Source of the DNA: Bradyrhizobium tropiciagri
GTDB lineage: Bacteria; Pseudomonadota; Alphaproteobacteria; Rhizobiales; Xanthobacteraceae
Assembly (NCBI RefSeq): GCF_018130545.1
Contig: NZ_JAFCKF010000001.1
Location: 868,001 to 932,000 of the forward strand
DNA: 64,000 nucleotides
Direction: 5' to 3'
Shown: piece after piece, positions 30,553-41,114 of the stretch
Position numbering within the stretch: position 1 is the stretch's first letter
Layout: each line of letters opens with the position of its first letter
The notes under the pieces: model-generated
The model's database searches: none
Seen by the model: the letters and a program-made list of their open reading frames with translations, nothing else
Told to the model about the DNA's origin: nothing
Translations under genes and position numbers: made by a program

Positions 30553-30620
30553 TCAGGCCATCCAGAAAGCACGAACTTTTTCCGGAGATGGATGCGCCGG
30601 TCAAGCCCGCGCATGACGAT
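30553..30620 (-). repeat. Degenerate intergenic repeat between methyltransferase and exonuclease genes
   Basis: Read on the minus strand this begins ATGCGCGGGCTTGACC and continues with CGCATCCATCTCCGG, a sequence type that I recognise as a common dispersed intergenic repeat in Bradyrhizobium genomes. Only half an element is visible. It explains why the methyltransferase reading frame extends upstream without real coding character. Confidence 0.4.
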
Positions 30621-30654
30621 TAGATATCGCGGAATCAATGCCTATATGTGCGGC

Positions 30655-31710
30655 ATGCGCCCGCAAGACATCCTGATGCCCGTCCCGGCCGGGCTTTGCT
30701 GCAAGCCCGGCGGCTTCCACATCGATCCTGTCAGGCCGGTCGAGCGGGCCCTGATCACGCACGGGCATTCCGACCATGCGCGCCCCGGCCACGGCGCGGT
30801 GCTCGCGACCCAGGAAACCCTCGACATGATGCGGCTGCGCTACGGCGAGAATTTCGCCGGCTCCGTGCAGGGGGTCGCCTATGGCGAGGAGATCAGGCTC
30901 GGCGACGTCACGGTGTCCTTTCATCCCGCTGGCCACGTGCTCGGCTCGGCCCAGGTCTCGGTCACCTGCAAGGATACGCGCATCGTTGCCTCCGGCGACT
31001 ACAAGGACGCGCGCGATCCGACCTGCGCGCCGTTCGAGCTGGTGCCGTGCGACGTGTTCATCACGGAAGCAACCTTCGGCCTGCCAGTGTTCCGCCATGG
31101 CGACGCCGCCGGCGAAGTGAACAAGCTGCTTGCGTCCGCAAAACTGTTTCCGGAGCGCGCGCATCTGGTCGGCGCCTATTCGCTCGGCAAGGCACAGCGC
31201 GTGATCGCGCTGCTGCGCGAGGCCGGCTACGACGCGCCGATCTACCTGCACGGCGCGATGGAGAAGATCACCTACTATTATCAGGAGCGCGGCATTGCGC
31301 TCGGTGAGCTCAGGCCGGTACGCGGCATGAAGAAGGCCGAGCTTGCCGGCACCATCACGCTGGCGCCGCCGAGCGCGACTTCGGATGTCTGGACGCGGCG
31401 CTTTCCCGACCCGGTCACCGCCTTTGCGTCGGGCTGGATGCGGGTGCGCGCCCGCGCCCGGCAGGGCGGCGTCGAGCTGCCGCTGGTGATCTCGGACCAT
31501 GCCGATTGGGACGGGCTGACGGCGACGATCGTCGCCACTGGCGCCGGCGAGATCTGGGTCACCCACGGCCAGGAAGACGCGCTGGTGCATTGGTGCAAGA
31601 CCAAGGGCCTTGCCGCGCGACCGCTCGATCTGGTCGGCTATGGCGACGAGGACGAGGGCGAGACGGCGGCCACCGGCGACGCTCCGCCCGACGGTGAGGC
31701 AAAAGCATGA
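30655..31710 (+). CDS. Ligase-associated DNA exonuclease (metallo-beta-lactamase / beta-CASP-like)
   Basis: A 351-residue nuclease of the metallo-beta-lactamase superfamily, the Exo member of the LHR-ligase-Exo-phosphoesterase repair set. Zinc ligands are in LITHGHSDHARPGH (HxHxDH), in FHPAGHVLGSAQ and in VASGDYKDARDP. The C-terminal VISDHADWDGL supplies a late histidine. The ATG at 30655 (MRPQDIL) is chosen because the homologous sequence begins there; the frame extends up to 21 codons upstream. The stop overlaps the ligase start by four bases. Confidence 0.92.
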   Translation: MRPQDILMPVPAGLCCKPGGFHIDPVRPVERALITHGHSDHARPGHGAVLATQETLDMMRLRYGENFAGSVQGVAYGEEIRLGDVTVSFHPAGHVLGSAQVSVTCKDTRIVASGDYKDARDPTCAPFELVPCDVFITEATFGLPVFRHGDAAGEVNKLLASAKLFPERAHLVGAYSLGKAQRVIALLREAGYDAPIYLHGAMEKITYYYQERGIALGELRPVRGMKKAELAGTITLAPPSATSDVWTRRFPDPVTAFASGWMRVRARARQGGVELPLVISDHADWDGLTATIVATGAGEIWVTHGQEDALVHWCKTKGLAARPLDLVGYGDEDEGETAATGDAPPDGEAKA

Positions 31711-33365
31711 ACCGCTTTGCCGAGCTGCTCGACCGCCTCGCCTACGAGCCCGGTCGCAATAACAAGATCAAGCTGCTGGTCGGCTATTTCCGCGAGACCG
31801 AAGATCCCGACCGCGGCTACGCGCTGGCGGCACTCACCGGCGCGCTGTCGTTCAAGCACGCCAAGCCGGGCCTGATCCGCGACCTGATCACCGAACGCGC
31901 TGACCCCGTACTGTTCAGCTACTCCTACGACTATGTCGGCGATCTCTCCGAGACCGTCGCTCTGATGTGGCCGAAGGCCGAACTGCCGCCCGGCCACAAC
32001 AACCCACCTCCCCCAACCCTGACCGACGTGGTCACCACGCTGCGCACGCTGGGCAAGGCCGAGCTGCCGGCGCAGCTGGCGCGCTGGTTGGACGAGCTCG
32101 ACGAGACGGGGCGCTGGGCGCTCTTGAAGCTCGTCACCGGCGCGATGCGGATCGGGATCTCCGCGCGACTGGCGAAGACCGCGGCGGCGGCGCTCGGCGA
32201 TAAAGACCCGCATGAGATCGAGCTGATGTGGCCCGGCCTGTCGCCGCCCTATCTCGACCTGTTCGCATGGCTCGAAGGCCGCGGCGACAAGCCGGTCAAC
32301 AGCGACCCGACACCGTTCCGCCCAGTGATGCTGGCACATGCGATCGAGGACGCGGACTTCGCCAATCTCGATGCCGCGGATTTCAGCGCGGAATGGAAGT
32401 GGGACGGCATCCGCGTGCAGGCTGTCGCCGGCCGTGACGCGCGCGGCCACATCCAGGCGCGGCTCTATTCGCGCACCGGCGAGGATATCACCGGCAGCTT
32501 CCCCGACCTCGTGCCGTCGCTGCATCTGCCCGGCGCGATCGACGGCGAATTGCTGGTGCTGCGCGACGGCCGCGTGCAGACCTTCAACGTCTTGCAGCAG
32601 CGGCTGAACCGAAAGGTCGTCTCGCCAAAGCTGATCAAGGAATTCCCGATCCACTTACGCGCCTACGATTTGCTCGGCGACGACGAGAACGATCTGCGCG
32701 AACTGCCCTTCACCGAACGGCGCGCGCATCTCGAAGCCTTCGTCGCCAAGCTCAGCGATCCGCGCATCGACCTGTCGCCGACCGTCCCGTTCGCGAGCTG
32801 GGAACAACTGGCCGCCGCGCGGGCCGATCCGAAGAGCGCGGGCGCCGGCGACGATGCCGACGCGGTCGAGGGCGTGATGCTGAAACGGCGCGACGCACCC
32901 TATCTGCCCGGGCGGCCGAAGGGCCCGTGGTGGAAATGGAAGCGCGATCCGCACATCATCGACGCGGTGTTGATGTATGCCCAGCGCGGCCACGGCAAGC
33001 GCTCGTCCTATTACTCCGATTACACGTTCGGCGTCTGGACCCGTGGCGAGGCCGGCGGCGATGAGCTGGTGCCGGTCGGCAAGGCCTATTTCGGCTTCAC
33101 CGACGAGGAACTGTTGCAGATCGACCGCTTCGTCCGCCGCAACACCACCGAGAAATTCGGCCCGGTGCGGCATGTCGTGCATGAGCCGGATCAGGGGCTG
33201 GTGCTGGAAGTCGCCTTCGAGGGCTTGCAGCGCTCACCACGGCACAAATCCGGCGTCGCGATGCGGTTTCCCCGGATCAGCCGGCTGCGCTGGGACAAGC
33301 CGCCGCGCGAGGCCGACCGGCTGGAGACACTTGAACGGATGTTAATCTCCATGACAGGAAGTTAA
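31707..33365 (+). CDS. Cisplatin damage response ATP-dependent DNA ligase
   Basis: A 552-residue ATP-dependent DNA ligase of the bacterial LHR-associated type (LigC/LigB-like). The N-terminal DNA-binding helical domain includes NRFAELLDRLAYEPGRNNKI. The adenylation motif is EWKWDGIRVQ with nucleophile lysine near residue 230. Later motifs are DGELLV and VEGVMLKRRDAPYLPGR, then WWKWKRDP (motif V). The OB-fold domain follows to the end. It is translationally coupled with the upstream exonuclease gene (ATGA overlap). Related enzymes act in DNA cross-link and interstrand-damage tolerance. Confidence 0.93.
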   Translation: MNRFAELLDRLAYEPGRNNKIKLLVGYFRETEDPDRGYALAALTGALSFKHAKPGLIRDLITERADPVLFSYSYDYVGDLSETVALMWPKAELPPGHNNPPPPTLTDVVTTLRTLGKAELPAQLARWLDELDETGRWALLKLVTGAMRIGISARLAKTAAAALGDKDPHEIELMWPGLSPPYLDLFAWLEGRGDKPVNSDPTPFRPVMLAHAIEDADFANLDAADFSAEWKWDGIRVQAVAGRDARGHIQARLYSRTGEDITGSFPDLVPSLHLPGAIDGELLVLRDGRVQTFNVLQQRLNRKVVSPKLIKEFPIHLRAYDLLGDDENDLRELPFTERRAHLEAFVAKLSDPRIDLSPTVPFASWEQLAAARADPKSAGAGDDADAVEGVMLKRRDAPYLPGRPKGPWWKWKRDPHIIDAVLMYAQRGHGKRSSYYSDYTFGVWTRGEAGGDELVPVGKAYFGFTDEELLQIDRFVRRNTTEKFGPVRHVVHEPDQGLVLEVAFEGLQRSPRHKSGVAMRFPRISRLRWDKPPREADRLETLERMLISMTGS

Positions 33366-33462
33366 ACTCGCAAGCCGCATGGCAGCCATTGATCGCCGCT
33401 CACGGGTTTCCCATGTGCATCGCCGTGACTTATAATGCGGGCGATTCCGCAAGGAGAGTACG

Positions 33463-33771
33463 ATGCCAGACAACATCCGGGACTTGCCGGCCGGCGGCCA
33501 GAGCGACGGCCTGTACCGCTTTCTCGGCGGCTCGCCGCTCTCGGTGGCGTTCCGGCTGATCCTGCTCTCGATCCTGGTCGGCGTCGTGCTCGCCGCGATC
33601 GGCCTCGATCCCTGGAACATTCTCACCAGCATCCGCAGGCTGTTCCAGAGCCTCTGGGATCTCGGCTTCGACGCGATCAGCTGGGCCTGGCGCTACTTCC
33701 TGCTCGGCGCCGTGATCGTGATCCCGATCTGGCTGCTGTCGCGGCTGTTCGGCGCGCCGCGCGGCCGCTGA
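33463..33771 (+). CDS. Small membrane protein (DUF6460-like)
   Basis: A 102-residue protein with two predicted membrane segments: LSVAFRLILLSILVGVVLAA near residues 26-45 and RYFLLGAVIVIPIWLLSRLF near the C-terminus. An amphipathic stretch with DPWNILTSIRRLFQSLWDLG lies between. It resembles the small alphaproteobacterial DUF6460 proteins, but I am judging from layout and the SLLVG-DPW pattern only. The ATG at 33463 follows AAGGAGAG. It precedes a metallo-hydrolase gene by 21 bases and may be co-transcribed with it. Confidence 0.75.
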   Translation: MPDNIRDLPAGGQSDGLYRFLGGSPLSVAFRLILLSILVGVVLAAIGLDPWNILTSIRRLFQSLWDLGFDAISWAWRYFLLGAVIVIPIWLLSRLFGAPRGR

Positions 33772-33792
33772 TCAAAGGAAAGCTCGCAGCCG

Positions 33793-34527
33793 ATGCAATT
33801 GCAATTTGTCGGCTGCGGCGATGCGTTCGGCTCCGGCGGCCGCTTCAACACCTGCTTCCATGTCAGCGGCGAACACGCCAATTTCCTGATCGATTGCGGC
33901 GCCTCGTCGCTTCCCGCATTGAAGCGGCTCGATATCGACCGCGACGCGATCGAGCTGATCCTGATCACACATTTCCACGGCGATCATTTTGCCGGCCTGC
34001 CGTTCTTCCTGCTCGACGCGCAATTCTCCCGCCGCACAAGGCCGCTGGTGATCGCTGGCCCCGAAGGCATCGAGACCAAACTGCCCGAAGTGATGGAGGT
34101 GATGTTCGAACATTCCTCCAAGACCAAACAGCGCTTCGATCTGTCGGTCGTCACGCTGGCGCTGCGAGAGCAGCGCAGCTTCGGCGAGGTGACCGTGACA
34201 CCCTACCCGGTGGTGCATGGCGAATCGGGCGGGCCGTTCCTCGCCTATCGCATCGAGGCGGAAGGCCGCGTCGTCTGCTACAGCGCCGATACCGAGTGGA
34301 CCGACACGCTGATCCCGGCTGCGCACAAGGCCGACCTCTTCATCGCCGAGGCCTATACCTGCGACAAGATGGTCAAGAACCATCTCAGCCTGACAACGCT
34401 GGAAGCGCATTTGCCGGCCATCAACGCGAAACGCGTGGTGCTGACCCATATGAGCGACGACATGCTCGGCCGCATCGACGGCCTGCCCTACACGGCCGCA
34501 AGCGACGGCATGGTGATCGCATTCTGA
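33793..34527 (+). CDS. MBL-fold metallo-hydrolase (RNase Z-like)
   Basis: A 244-residue metallo-beta-lactamase-fold hydrolase related to RNase Z and phosphodiesterases of the ElaC type. The sequence shows GCGDAFGSGGRFNTCF at the start, ITHFHGDHFAGLPFFLLD (HxHxDH zinc site), PVVHGESGGPF, CYSADTEWTDTLI and VLTHMSDDML. It lacks an obvious long exosite arm, so tRNA 3'-end processing is not assured. It follows the small membrane gene closely and may be in the same operon. Confidence 0.87.
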   Translation: MQLQFVGCGDAFGSGGRFNTCFHVSGEHANFLIDCGASSLPALKRLDIDRDAIELILITHFHGDHFAGLPFFLLDAQFSRRTRPLVIAGPEGIETKLPEVMEVMFEHSSKTKQRFDLSVVTLALREQRSFGEVTVTPYPVVHGESGGPFLAYRIEAEGRVVCYSADTEWTDTLIPAAHKADLFIAEAYTCDKMVKNHLSLTTLEAHLPAINAKRVVLTHMSDDMLGRIDGLPYTAASDGMVIAF

Positions 34528-34647
34528 CCATGCTCGCACCCGTTCGGCTGCCGAGCCCCCTTGCCACCGCATTGCTCTGAGAACATTTCCAGCATGGCCG
34601 CGCGGCGGATGACGCGATAGAAGCGTACATTCATCACAATTGTAGCC

Positions 34648-35991
34648 ATGCACGCCCCCGTTCACCAGAAGATCACGACCCGCCAGGTGTTCGCCATCGC
34701 CGGCCCCGCGATGGTCGCCAACCTGACCACTCCACTGATCGGGATCGTCTCGACCACCGCGATCGGCCGCCTCGACGACGCCGCGCTGCTCGGCGGCGTG
34801 GCTATGGCCTCGGTGATCTTCGACTGCCTGTTCTGGCTGTTCGCCTTCCTGCGCATGAGCACGCTGGCCTTCACCGCGCAGGCGCAGGGCGCCGGCGAGC
34901 CGCAGGAGTATGCCGCGATCCTGGTGCGCGGCTTCATCGTCGCCGGGCTGATCGGCACGGCGCTGATCGCGCTGCAGGTGCCGCTCGCCGCAGTCACCTT
35001 CCAGCTGATGGGCGGCAGCGAGGGCGTGACGCGCGCCGCGAAATCCTATTTCATGATCCGGATCTGGTCGGCGCCGCTGGCGCTCGCCAACTACGTCATC
35101 CTGGGCTGGCTGGTCGGGCAAGCGCGCGCCAATCTGGCGCTGGCGCTGCAGATCGTGATCAACATCATCAACATGATCGCAACCGTGCTGCTGGTGCAGA
35201 CCTATGGCGCCGGCATCGCCGGCGCCGCGATTGCCGCCGTGCTTGCCGAGACCAGCGGCTTCGTCGTCGGCATCGTGGTGGCGTGGCGGATCTCGCAGGG
35301 CGGCTTCGCGGTGCCCGCGGCGACACTGTTCGATCGCGCCAAGCTGATGCGCATGCTGGCCGTCAACCGCGACATCATGGTCCGCACCGCAGCGCTGATC
35401 GTCGTGTTCCTGTTCTTCACCGCCAAGGGCGCGCGCGAAGGCGACGTGACGCTGGCGGCGAATTCGGTGCTGAACAATTTCCTCTTGGTCAGCGCCTTCT
35501 TCCTCGATGGCCTCGCCAACGCCGCCCAGCAGCTGTGCGGCCGCGCCTTCGGCGCGCGCGACGGACGCGGTTTTGCCGATTCGACCCGGCTGGTGCTGCT
35601 GTGGGGCATCGGCTTTGCGCTGGTCGTCTCGGTGCTGTTCGCGCTGTTCGGACCGGCGCTGATCAAAGTGATGACGACCAGCGAGGACGTGCGCCGCTAT
35701 GCACGCGAGTTCCTGCCGTTCGTGATCCTGGCGCCGCTGCCCGGCGTGTTCGCCTTCGGCTTCGACGGCATCTATGTCGGCGCGACCTGGGCCCGCGAGA
35801 TGCGCAATCTGATGCTGGCCTCGCTCGCGATCTTCCTCGCCGCCTGGTGGGTGCTCAGCGGCTACGGCAACACCGGCCTGTGGATCGCCTTGATCGGCTT
35901 CTACGTCGCACGCGGCGGCCTGCAAGGCCTGCGCTATCCGGCGATGTTGCGGAAGACGTTCGCTACCTCACCGGCCAATCCTCGGCAGTGA
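34648..35991 (+). CDS. MATE family efflux transporter (DinF-like)
   Basis: A 12-helix multidrug and toxic-compound extrusion transporter (447 residues), likely driven by H+ or Na+. The N-terminal family region includes IAGPAMVANLTTPLIGIVST and TAAIGRLDDAALLGGVAMAS. The C-terminal half begins around residue 240 with ALIVVFLFFTAKGAREGDVT and contains FFLDGLANAAQQLCGRAFGA. The overall pattern is the DinF/NorM type. Its 3' end overlaps the convergent pyrD gene by 29 bases. Confidence 0.92.
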   Translation: MHAPVHQKITTRQVFAIAGPAMVANLTTPLIGIVSTTAIGRLDDAALLGGVAMASVIFDCLFWLFAFLRMSTLAFTAQAQGAGEPQEYAAILVRGFIVAGLIGTALIALQVPLAAVTFQLMGGSEGVTRAAKSYFMIRIWSAPLALANYVILGWLVGQARANLALALQIVINIINMIATVLLVQTYGAGIAGAAIAAVLAETSGFVVGIVVAWRISQGGFAVPAATLFDRAKLMRMLAVNRDIMVRTAALIVVFLFFTAKGAREGDVTLAANSVLNNFLLVSAFFLDGLANAAQQLCGRAFGARDGRGFADSTRLVLLWGIGFALVVSVLFALFGPALIKVMTTSEDVRRYAREFLPFVILAPLPGVFAFGFDGIYVGATWAREMRNLMLASLAIFLAAWWVLSGYGNTGLWIALIGFYVARGGLQGLRYPAMLRKTFATSPANPRQ

Positions 35992-37060
35992 TGGTCGCGG
36001 CATCCGCGCCGACGATCTCCGACAATGAGTCCCGCCCCGTCCGCAGCAGGGTCGAGGACAGGTCGCGCTTGATGTCGTCGACCAGGCCGATGCCCTTGTA
36101 GACCAGCGAGGAATAGAGCTGGATCAGGCTGGCCCCGGCGCGGATCTTGGTCAGCGCAGCGCCGCCGCTGTCGATGCCGCCGACGCCGACCAGCGGAAAC
36201 GCGCCTTCGACGCGGACGTAGGTCTCAGCCACCATCCGCGTCGACAGCCGGAACAGCGGACGGCCAGACAGGCCGCCCTGCTCCTTGGCGCGGTTCTCCT
36301 CGCGCAAGGTCGAGGGACGCGCCAGCGTGGTGTTGGCGACGATCATGCCGTCGACGCGGCGCGAGCGGGCGATGTGCACGACGTCGTCGAGCTCGGCGAG
36401 GCTCAGATCCGGTGCGATCTTCAGCAGGACCGGCGAGTCGCCGGCGTTCTTGCGGACGCGCTCGCGGGTGTCGATCACCCGCGCCAGCAGATCGTCGAGT
36501 GCCGCCGATTGCTGCAGATTGCGCAGGCCCGGCGTGTTCGGCGAGGAGACGTTGACGGTGAAATAGCTCGCGACCGGGGCGAAGGTCTCGATCAGCTTCA
36601 CATAATCAGCGACGCGGTCGGCAGAATCCTTGTTGGCCCCGACATTGACGCCAACGATGCCGGCTGCGCCGCCGCGCGCGGCGAGACGGCGCAGCACGGC
36701 GTCTGCGCCGTCATTGTTGAAGCCCATGCGGTTGATCACGGCCTCGTCGCGCTCCAGGCGAAACAGCCGCGGCCGCGGGTTGCCACCTTGCGGCTTCGGC
36801 GTCACCGAGCCGATCTCGACAAAGCCGAAGCCGAGCCGCAGCAGCGCGTCGGGCACTTCGGCGCTCTTGTCGAAACCCGCCGCCATGCCGATCGGATTCG
36901 GGAAGTTCAGCCCGAAGGCGCGCACCGCGAGCTTGGGATCATCCGCCCGCTGCCGGATCGGCGGCAGCAGCTTCAGGCCCTGGATCGCCATGCGATGGGC
37001 GTCTTCCGCATCGAACCAGCGCAGCAGCGGCAACGAGAAGGCATCAAAGGCACGGATCAC
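35963..37060 (-). CDS. pyrD: Dihydroorotate dehydrogenase (quinone), class 2
   Basis: The membrane-associated flavoenzyme (365 residues) that oxidises dihydroorotate to orotate with quinone as acceptor, the fourth step of pyrimidine synthesis. The class 2 N-terminal membrane helix region begins IRAFDAFSLPLLRWFDAEDA. Core motifs are NPIGMAAGFDKSAEVPDALL, IGSVTPKPQGGNPRPRLFRL, the catalytic serine region FTVNVSSPNTPGLRNLQ and VGVGGIDSGGAAL. It overlaps the upstream DUF952 gene by four bases, so the two are coupled. Confidence 0.96.
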   Translation of the reverse strand: MIRAFDAFSLPLLRWFDAEDAHRMAIQGLKLLPPIRQRADDPKLAVRAFGLNFPNPIGMAAGFDKSAEVPDALLRLGFGFVEIGSVTPKPQGGNPRPRLFRLERDEAVINRMGFNNDGADAVLRRLAARGGAAGIVGVNVGANKDSADRVADYVKLIETFAPVASYFTVNVSSPNTPGLRNLQQSAALDDLLARVIDTRERVRKNAGDSPVLLKIAPDLSLAELDDVVHIARSRRVDGMIVANTTLARPSTLREENRAKEQGGLSGRPLFRLSTRMVAETYVRVEGAFPLVGVGGIDSGGAALTKIRAGASLIQLYSSLVYKGIGLVDDIKRDLSSTLLRTGRDSLSEIVGADAATITAEDWPVR

Positions 37061-37401
37061 GGCTTGAGCTCCGGAACGTCGTGGCCGCCGTCGGAGCGCG
37101 CGCGCAGGTCGAGGATCTCGGTGACCGCGCCGAGGTCGAGTTCGCCATAGAGATGCGGGAACAATTCGTCATTGCGCGAGCGCTCCCAGCGCAGGGCGTC
37201 GCCAAGCACATCGGCATCGACTGCGACTAGGAACAGGCCGGTTTGACCGTGATAGTGCTTGCGCGCGGTCTCGGCCACCTGGGCGGCGGTCGAAAAATGG
37301 ATGAAGCCGTCGCGATTGTCGTCCGCACTGCCCCGGTACACGCCCTGCCGCTCAGCCTCGCGCCAGGCCGAAGCGGGGGTGATTTTGTAGATCATAGGCA
37401 C
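37057..37401 (-). CDS. DUF952 domain-containing protein
   Basis: A 114-residue DUF952 protein, a family of small ART-fold-like proteins often encoded beside pyrD in alphaproteobacteria. The typical sequence is present: MIYKITPASAWREAERQGVY, DGFIHFSTAAQVAETARKHY, LFLVAVDADVLG, then FPHLYGELDLGAV near the end. Catalytic function is not established for the family. The ATG at 37395 (MIYK) is an alternative start. Its stop overlaps the pyrD start (ATGA). Confidence 0.88.
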   Translation of the reverse strand: MPMIYKITPASAWREAERQGVYRGSADDNRDGFIHFSTAAQVAETARKHYHGQTGLFLVAVDADVLGDALRWERSRNDELFPHLYGELDLGAVTEILDLRARSDGGHDVPELKP

Positions 37402-37591
37402 GGCCCGGCCTTCCCTTTTGTCCTTGAGTCTCTTGGGGTTTTATCCGGATTTGAGGGGAAAGGCCCCAATCACCATCTGGCGAGCGACGGACCGTATCGG
37501 CGGCGGCGGCGCAACTCAAGCGGTGTCGGGTCACATCCGCCGGTAGATTTGCGAAAATCGAAGTTTCAGGCAATAATTCCTACCATCCGGG

Positions 37592-38254
37592 ATGTCCTCG
37601 ATGGCCAAACAGCCCAAAGCCGCGCGACCGCTGACCCACGCTCAGGTCTGGGCCGCGCTCGACCGGCTTGCTGAACGCGCCGGCCTGTCGCCATCAGGCC
37701 TTGCCAAGCAGTCCGGCCTCGATCCCACCACCTTCAACAAGTCCAAGCGCGTCACCGGCGACGGGCGCGAGCGCTGGCCGTCGACCGAATCGCTCTCCAA
37801 GGCGCTCGCCGCGAGCAATGCCAGCATGGAGACCTTCGTGCAGCTGCTCGGCGATGGCGCGCGCGGCGGCCAGTCGGTGCCGCTGATCGGCTTCGCGCAA
37901 GCCGGTGCCGGCGGCTATTTCGACGACAGCGGTTTCCCCGCCGGCAAGGGCTGGGATGAAGTGGCGCTGCCGGGGACGTCAGACGAGCACGCCTATGCGC
38001 TGGAGATCGAGGGCGACTCGATGAAGCCGGCCTATCGCGAAGGCGACATCATCGTGGTCTCACCGGCGACCGCGATCCGCCGCGGCGACCGCGTCGTGGT
38101 GCGCACCACCAGCGGCGAGGTGATGGTGAAGGAATTGAAACGCCGCACCGGCAAGGTGCTTGAGCTCGCCTCGCTCAATCCGGAGCATCCGGACCGCATG
38201 CTCGATACTGAGGAGGTCGCCTGGATCGCGCGCGTGGTGTGGGCGAGCCAGTAG
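37592..38254 (+). CDS. Helix-turn-helix repressor with S24 (LexA/CI-like) peptidase domain
   Basis: A 220-residue repressor. The N-terminal XRE-like DNA-binding region includes LAERAGLSPSGLAKQSGLDP and TTFNKSKRV. The C-terminal S24 domain has an Ala-Gly cleavage candidate in FAQAGAGGYF (residues 101-110), catalytic Ser143 in EIEGDSMKPAYREGD and Lys180 in SGEVMVKELKRR. Both members of the Ser-Lys dyad are kept, so RecA-stimulated self-cleavage is possible. No phage genes are nearby, so this is more likely a chromosomal stress regulator than a prophage repressor. Confidence 0.88.
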   Translation: MSSMAKQPKAARPLTHAQVWAALDRLAERAGLSPSGLAKQSGLDPTTFNKSKRVTGDGRERWPSTESLSKALAASNASMETFVQLLGDGARGGQSVPLIGFAQAGAGGYFDDSGFPAGKGWDEVALPGTSDEHAYALEIEGDSMKPAYREGDIIVVSPATAIRRGDRVVVRTTSGEVMVKELKRRTGKVLELASLNPEHPDRMLDTEEVAWIARVVWASQ

Positions 38255-38284
38255 CTGGGCGTCGCAAGCCGCCACACCAACGGT

Positions 38285-38416
38285 GTCGTCCCGGGCAAGC
38301 GCAGCGCGACCCGGGACCCATAACCACCGATGATTATTGGTTCACCACGCTGGGGCCACAGCTCGCTTCAACAACATGACCCTGTGGTTATGGGTCCCTG
38401 CTTTCGCAGGGACGAC
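38285..38416 (-). repeat. 132-bp palindromic repeat family B, copy 2 (inverted)
   Basis: Same length and end sequences as the copy at 24337-24468, but with the CCCGGGCAAGC arm on the left and the CCTGCTTTCGCAGG arm on the right, so it is in inverted orientation. It fills most of the gap between the S24 repressor and aldolase genes. Confidence 0.82.
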
Positions 38417-38450
38417 GGCGGAGTTTGACGCGAACTACGTCGCGAAAAAA

Positions 38451-39242
38451 CTACGTCGCGTAGTCCGGTTCCTTGCGGTCCAGCATCCGCTTCAGCGCAT
38501 CGAAATGCCGCTGCGCCGGGGATGGGCCGTTGTAGAGATGGTCGTCGCGGAAATCGCGCTTGGTCTTCTCCACCACATGCTGCGGCAATTGCTTCAGCGG
38601 CTGCTGGGTCCACATCGCGTAGATCTGCACCTGCGCGGCGCGCTCGATGTAATAGAGCCGGTCATAGGCATCGGCGACGGTCTCGCCGACGGTCGAGATG
38701 CCGTGGTTGGCCATGAACAAAATGGTCTTGTTGCCGATCACCTTGGCGAGGCGCGTGCCTTCCTCGGGATCGAGCGCAGGGCCGGTGTAGAGATCGTCAT
38801 AGGCAATCGCCTCCGACAGCCCGACCTCGGTCTGGCCGATCTCCTTGATGCGCGGATCCTCGAGCCGGGTCAGCGCGCTGGCATACGGCATATGGGTGTG
38901 GAACACGGCCTTGGCCTGCGGCAGCGCCTTGTGGATCGGCGCATGGATGCAGAAGCAGGAGCGCTCGACCTCACCCTCGCCACGCTTCACCGCGGCATCG
39001 TCGATGCCGACCTCCATGAATGACGACGCGGTCACCTCCGACCAGTGCATGCCGAACGGAATCTGGTAGTAGCGATCGGTGCGGCCGGGAACCACGAAGG
39101 TGAGATGGTTGAAGATGCCTTCGGAAAAGCCGTGGATGTAGGCCAGACGATGCGCAGCCGCGAGGTCGACCCGCGCCTGCCATTCCTCGGCGCTCAAACT
39201 GTCCTGCAGCGATGTCGGCGAAACCCTGAACTGCATGCGCAT
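38451..39242 (-). CDS. Class II aldolase/adducin family protein
   Basis: A 263-residue zinc-dependent aldolase or adducin-head-domain protein. Zinc-binding histidines are in AVFHTHMPYASALTRL and later FMANHGISTVGETVADAY. The N-terminal NHLTFVVPGR-type loop (EGIFNHLTFVVPG) that binds the phosphate of sugar-phosphate substrates in true aldolases is present but altered. Such stand-alone proteins are common in rhizobia, and the substrate is unknown. A start two codons later (MQFRVSP) is also possible. Confidence 0.88.
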   Translation of the reverse strand: MRMQFRVSPTSLQDSLSAEEWQARVDLAAAHRLAYIHGFSEGIFNHLTFVVPGRTDRYYQIPFGMHWSEVTASSFMEVGIDDAAVKRGEGEVERSCFCIHAPIHKALPQAKAVFHTHMPYASALTRLEDPRIKEIGQTEVGLSEAIAYDDLYTGPALDPEEGTRLAKVIGNKTILFMANHGISTVGETVADAYDRLYYIERAAQVQIYAMWTQQPLKQLPQHVVEKTKRDFRDDHLYNGPSPAQRHFDALKRMLDRKEPDYAT

Positions 39243-39396
39243 GCTCCCATCTGTGCCGGCCTCTCTGCGGAGGCCGTGCTGATTTTATGGGAGCGAGTGT
39301 AGCGCAATCCGGCGTCAGCCCCCGCTGAAATTGCGGCAGGACTGCTATCTGGTTTTGCGGCTCTTTGTCTCTCCCCTTGCGGGGAGGGATCGAAGC

Positions 39397-41070
<1,674 letters not shown>

Positions 41071-41114
41071 CTAACGCTTTCGCGGCAAAATGCAAAACGA
41101 CGGCAGCGGCGCCT

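Noticed and set aside
33772-35925. 717-codon minus-strand open frame over the MBL and MATE genes
   Set aside because: Shadow of two well-supported genes.
37592-38254. Prophage hypothesis from the S24 repressor
   Set aside because: No integrase, capsid, tail or attachment site is nearby; neighbours are housekeeping genes.
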